Shown in pieces: positions 62,675-64,000 of a stretch of DNA of 64,000 nt. Within the stretch, counting starts at the first letter, position 1. Every line of letters begins with the position of its first letter. The DNA comes from Lysinibacillus sp. FSL W8-0992 (GTDB taxonomy: Bacteria > Bacillota > Bacilli > Bacillales_A > Planococcaceae), in contig NZ_JBBOZQ010000001.1 of assembly GCF_038008685.1 (NCBI RefSeq), positions 186,001 to 250,000 on the forward strand, given 5' to 3'. A program made the position numbers and the translations under genes. Below the pieces are notes generated by a model. That model saw only the letters and a list, made by a program, of their open reading frames with translations, was not told the DNA's origin and did no database searches.

Positions 62675-62918
62675 AAATTGTTTGAGTGACTGGCACTAAT
62701 TGTGTGCGTACCTGGCACTTGGCATAGACACCTGGCATAATACAGGCTCCTTACATCGTAAAAATCTACTTCTCTCTCCTTGGACACAATGTAAGCCGCA
62801 ACCATCACTAACACAGTTTGTTGCATCTTAAGTTACGGACGTTCCCGCACGCATTTTCGTGGATATTACTTCGATATATATTACTGAAAATTTCAGAATT
62901 GTTTGAGTGCCTGACACC
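62675..62918. repeat. Dispersed palindromic element, family 1 (copy C, degenerate)
   Basis: Starts AATTGTTTGAGTGACTGGCA (62677) and ends CAGAATTGTTTGAGTGCCTG (about 62894), with an extra ACCTGGCACTTGGC near 62711. The core keeps CACAATGTAAGCCGCAAC (62785-62802), related to GCACAAAATGTAAGACGCAA of copy A, and CGTGGATATTACTTCG. It ends six bases before the stop of the next gene. Confidence 0.75.
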
Positions 62919-62923
62919 ATAAC

Positions 62924-63556
62924 TTAAAATGGTTTGATGCCTTCCATATTTCCGATACATTTCATTAAAACTTTCCGACAATACGGTAAGGAAAATTGCA
63001 CAATATAGCCGGATGTTAGTGCAATAACGACAGTACCAACACCAACAGGGCCACCGAGCAACCATCCGAGAATGGTTACGAGAACTTCAATGCCCATACG
63101 TGCTGTTTTAATTGTCCCTCCAAACCTTTCAACGAGTATCATCATTAAAGTATCACGTGGACCTGCCCCCATATTTGGTGCAATATACATTCCACAGCCG
63201 AAACTTAAAACAAATAAACCTAATACAAAATAGGTTATTTGTAAGCTATAAATATCAGTTGATGGCAACAGCCAATTAAACACATCAATAAATGAGCCGA
63301 TAAGTAGCATATTTAGCCATGTACCTATTTTAGGCCACTGCCGTAATACAATCGAGGTTGATACGACGATTAAAAACCCTGTTAAAATAGACCAAGTTCC
63401 TATTGTTAAGCCGAAATTTTGAAATAACCCTACATGTAACACATCCCATGGGCTTGTTCCTATAATTTTCCCCTTGATTGACATCGTAATACCTAATGAC
63501 ATAATCATCATTCCCACCACAAAAAACACCCAGCGCCATCCTGTGACTTTTCGCAT
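62924..63556 (-). CDS. YczE/YitT family membrane protein
   Basis: A 210-residue protein with five hydrophobic segments. GTSPWDVLHVGLFQNFGLTIGTWS, SFGCGMYIAPNMGAGPRDTLMM and the late GVGTVVIALTSGYIVQ are typical of the YczE/YyaS/YitT group. Function is unsettled; YczE of B. subtilis affects surfactin production. AGAAGGATAG precedes the ATG. Confidence 0.8.
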   Translation of the reverse strand: MRKVTGWRWVFFVVGMMIMSLGITMSIKGKIIGTSPWDVLHVGLFQNFGLTIGTWSILTGFLIVVSTSIVLRQWPKIGTWLNMLLIGSFIDVFNWLLPSTDIYSLQITYFVLGLFVLSFGCGMYIAPNMGAGPRDTLMMILVERFGGTIKTARMGIEVLVTILGWLLGGPVGVGTVVIALTSGYIVQFSLPYCRKVLMKCIGNMEGIKPF

Positions 63557-63675
63557 TTCACTATCCTTCTCTCTATGTATGATATTGCTCTAACTTTATC
63601 ATCATTTCTACTCCGAAATCTCAATTTTCGTTAATAATTTAAAATAATCTGAACATAAAATTTCTCCAAATAAAA

Positions 63676-63706
63676 AACTACCCAAGAATTATTCTTGGAT
63701 AGTTGT
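63676..63706 (-). terminator. Terminator overlapping the deacylase stop codon
   Basis: AACTAcCCAAGAAT (63676-63689) pairs with ATTCTTGGaTAGTT (63691-63704); the - strand continues TTTTATTTGG. The stop codon of the gene lies at the loop. Confidence 0.8.
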
Positions 63707-64000
63707 GATTGGAGCAAGTTGTGCCTTAGTCACTGCAAGTAAATCATCAAGTTGAATGTGCATTTGCATACCAATTTTCCCTGCACTAACAATAATACTT
63801 CCTTGCGCACTTGCAGATGCATCAACAACCGTAGGATACAGCTTTTTCATGCCGACTGGTGAGCATCCACCACGGACATAGCCTGTATAACCAAGTAGCT
63901 CCTTAACTGCTAGCATCTCAATCTTTTTCTCACCAACGACTTTAGCCGCAGCTTTTAAATCAAGTTCTTCCGCAACCGGTATGACAAAAACAAAAAGCTT
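63689..64000 (-). CDS. ybaK: YbaK/EbsC-type Cys-tRNA(Pro) deacylase (5' part missing)
   Basis: The last 103 residues of a gene that starts beyond the right edge. [50 protein letters not shown] and [21 protein letters not shown] are characteristic of YbaK, an editing enzyme hydrolysing Cys-tRNA-Pro made in error by prolyl-tRNA synthetase. The full protein is about 155-160 residues. The frame is continuous to base 64000. Confidence 0.88.
   Translation of the reverse strand, partial: KLFVFVIPVAEELDLKAAAKVVGEKKIEMLAVKELLGYTGYVRGGCSPVGMKKLYPTVVDASASAQGSIIVSAGKIGMQMHIQLDDLLAVTKAQLAPITTIQE

Overview
The window is chromosomal DNA of a low-GC, endospore-forming Gram-positive bacterium of the Bacillales. 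It is most like Lysinibacillus or a related Planococcaceae genus, inferred from the spore genes (rsfA, cwlJ, gerQ), bacillithiol synthesis (bshB2), Bacillus-type ribosome binding sites with many TTG/GTG starts, T-box and preQ1 leaders, and gene order resembling the ywh-ywd region of Bacillus subtilis. I see no rRNA, tRNA, CRISPR array, prophage or transposase gene.

Region 1 (1-18 kb) is a housekeeping block broadly collinear with B. subtilis: ywhD (partial), ywhB, ywfO, rsfA, lipL, hemQ, cwlJ-gerQ, ywdK, ywdI, a four-cysteine mini-protein, ung and pdxK. Inserted in it is a surface-display module: a sortase convergent with a 1766-residue LPQTD-anchored adhesin. The adhesin has five tandem two-cysteine modules and a structured mRNA leader.

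Region 2 (18-37 kb) holds a thioesterase, yojF-bshB2, a TerC-type transporter, threonine ammonia-lyase, a secreted beta-helix protein bracketed by copies of a dispersed repeat, an ABC importer of the TrpXYZ type, a preQ1-riboswitch queT, and a lone trpB behind a T-box whose specifier reads TGG. An acyl-CoA ligase, an SDR-type threonine dehydrogenase, a chemoreceptor and a RodA/FtsW-type glycosyltransferase follow.

Region 3 (37.5-49 kb) is the most unusual part. It is one leftward run of eleven genes: a peptide-type ABC importer (SBP, two permeases, two ATPases), two TIM-barrel sugar isomerase-like proteins around a Gfo/Idh/MocA oxidoreductase, a ROK repressor, a ReAII-type asparaginase and a BadF/N-acetylglucosamine-kinase-like protein. 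Several dyads, one with perfect 10-bp arms, lie upstream. The set looks like a catabolic pathway for an imported glyco-amino or glyco-peptide conjugate; the substrate cannot be named from sequence.

Region 4 (49.5-64 kb) contains a class III aminotransferase divergent from a PucR regulator, methionine genes (mtnU, mtnE, metN-P-Q), a polysaccharide deacetylase, a frameshifted lipoprotein gene, kbl, a two-P-loop protein, a YczE/YitT-type membrane protein and the 3' part of a YbaK-type deacylase. Threonine catabolism is spread over the window: ilvA, tdh and kbl are about 10 to 27 kb apart.

At least three families of dispersed non-coding palindromic repeats punctuate the intergenic regions, often touching stop codons.
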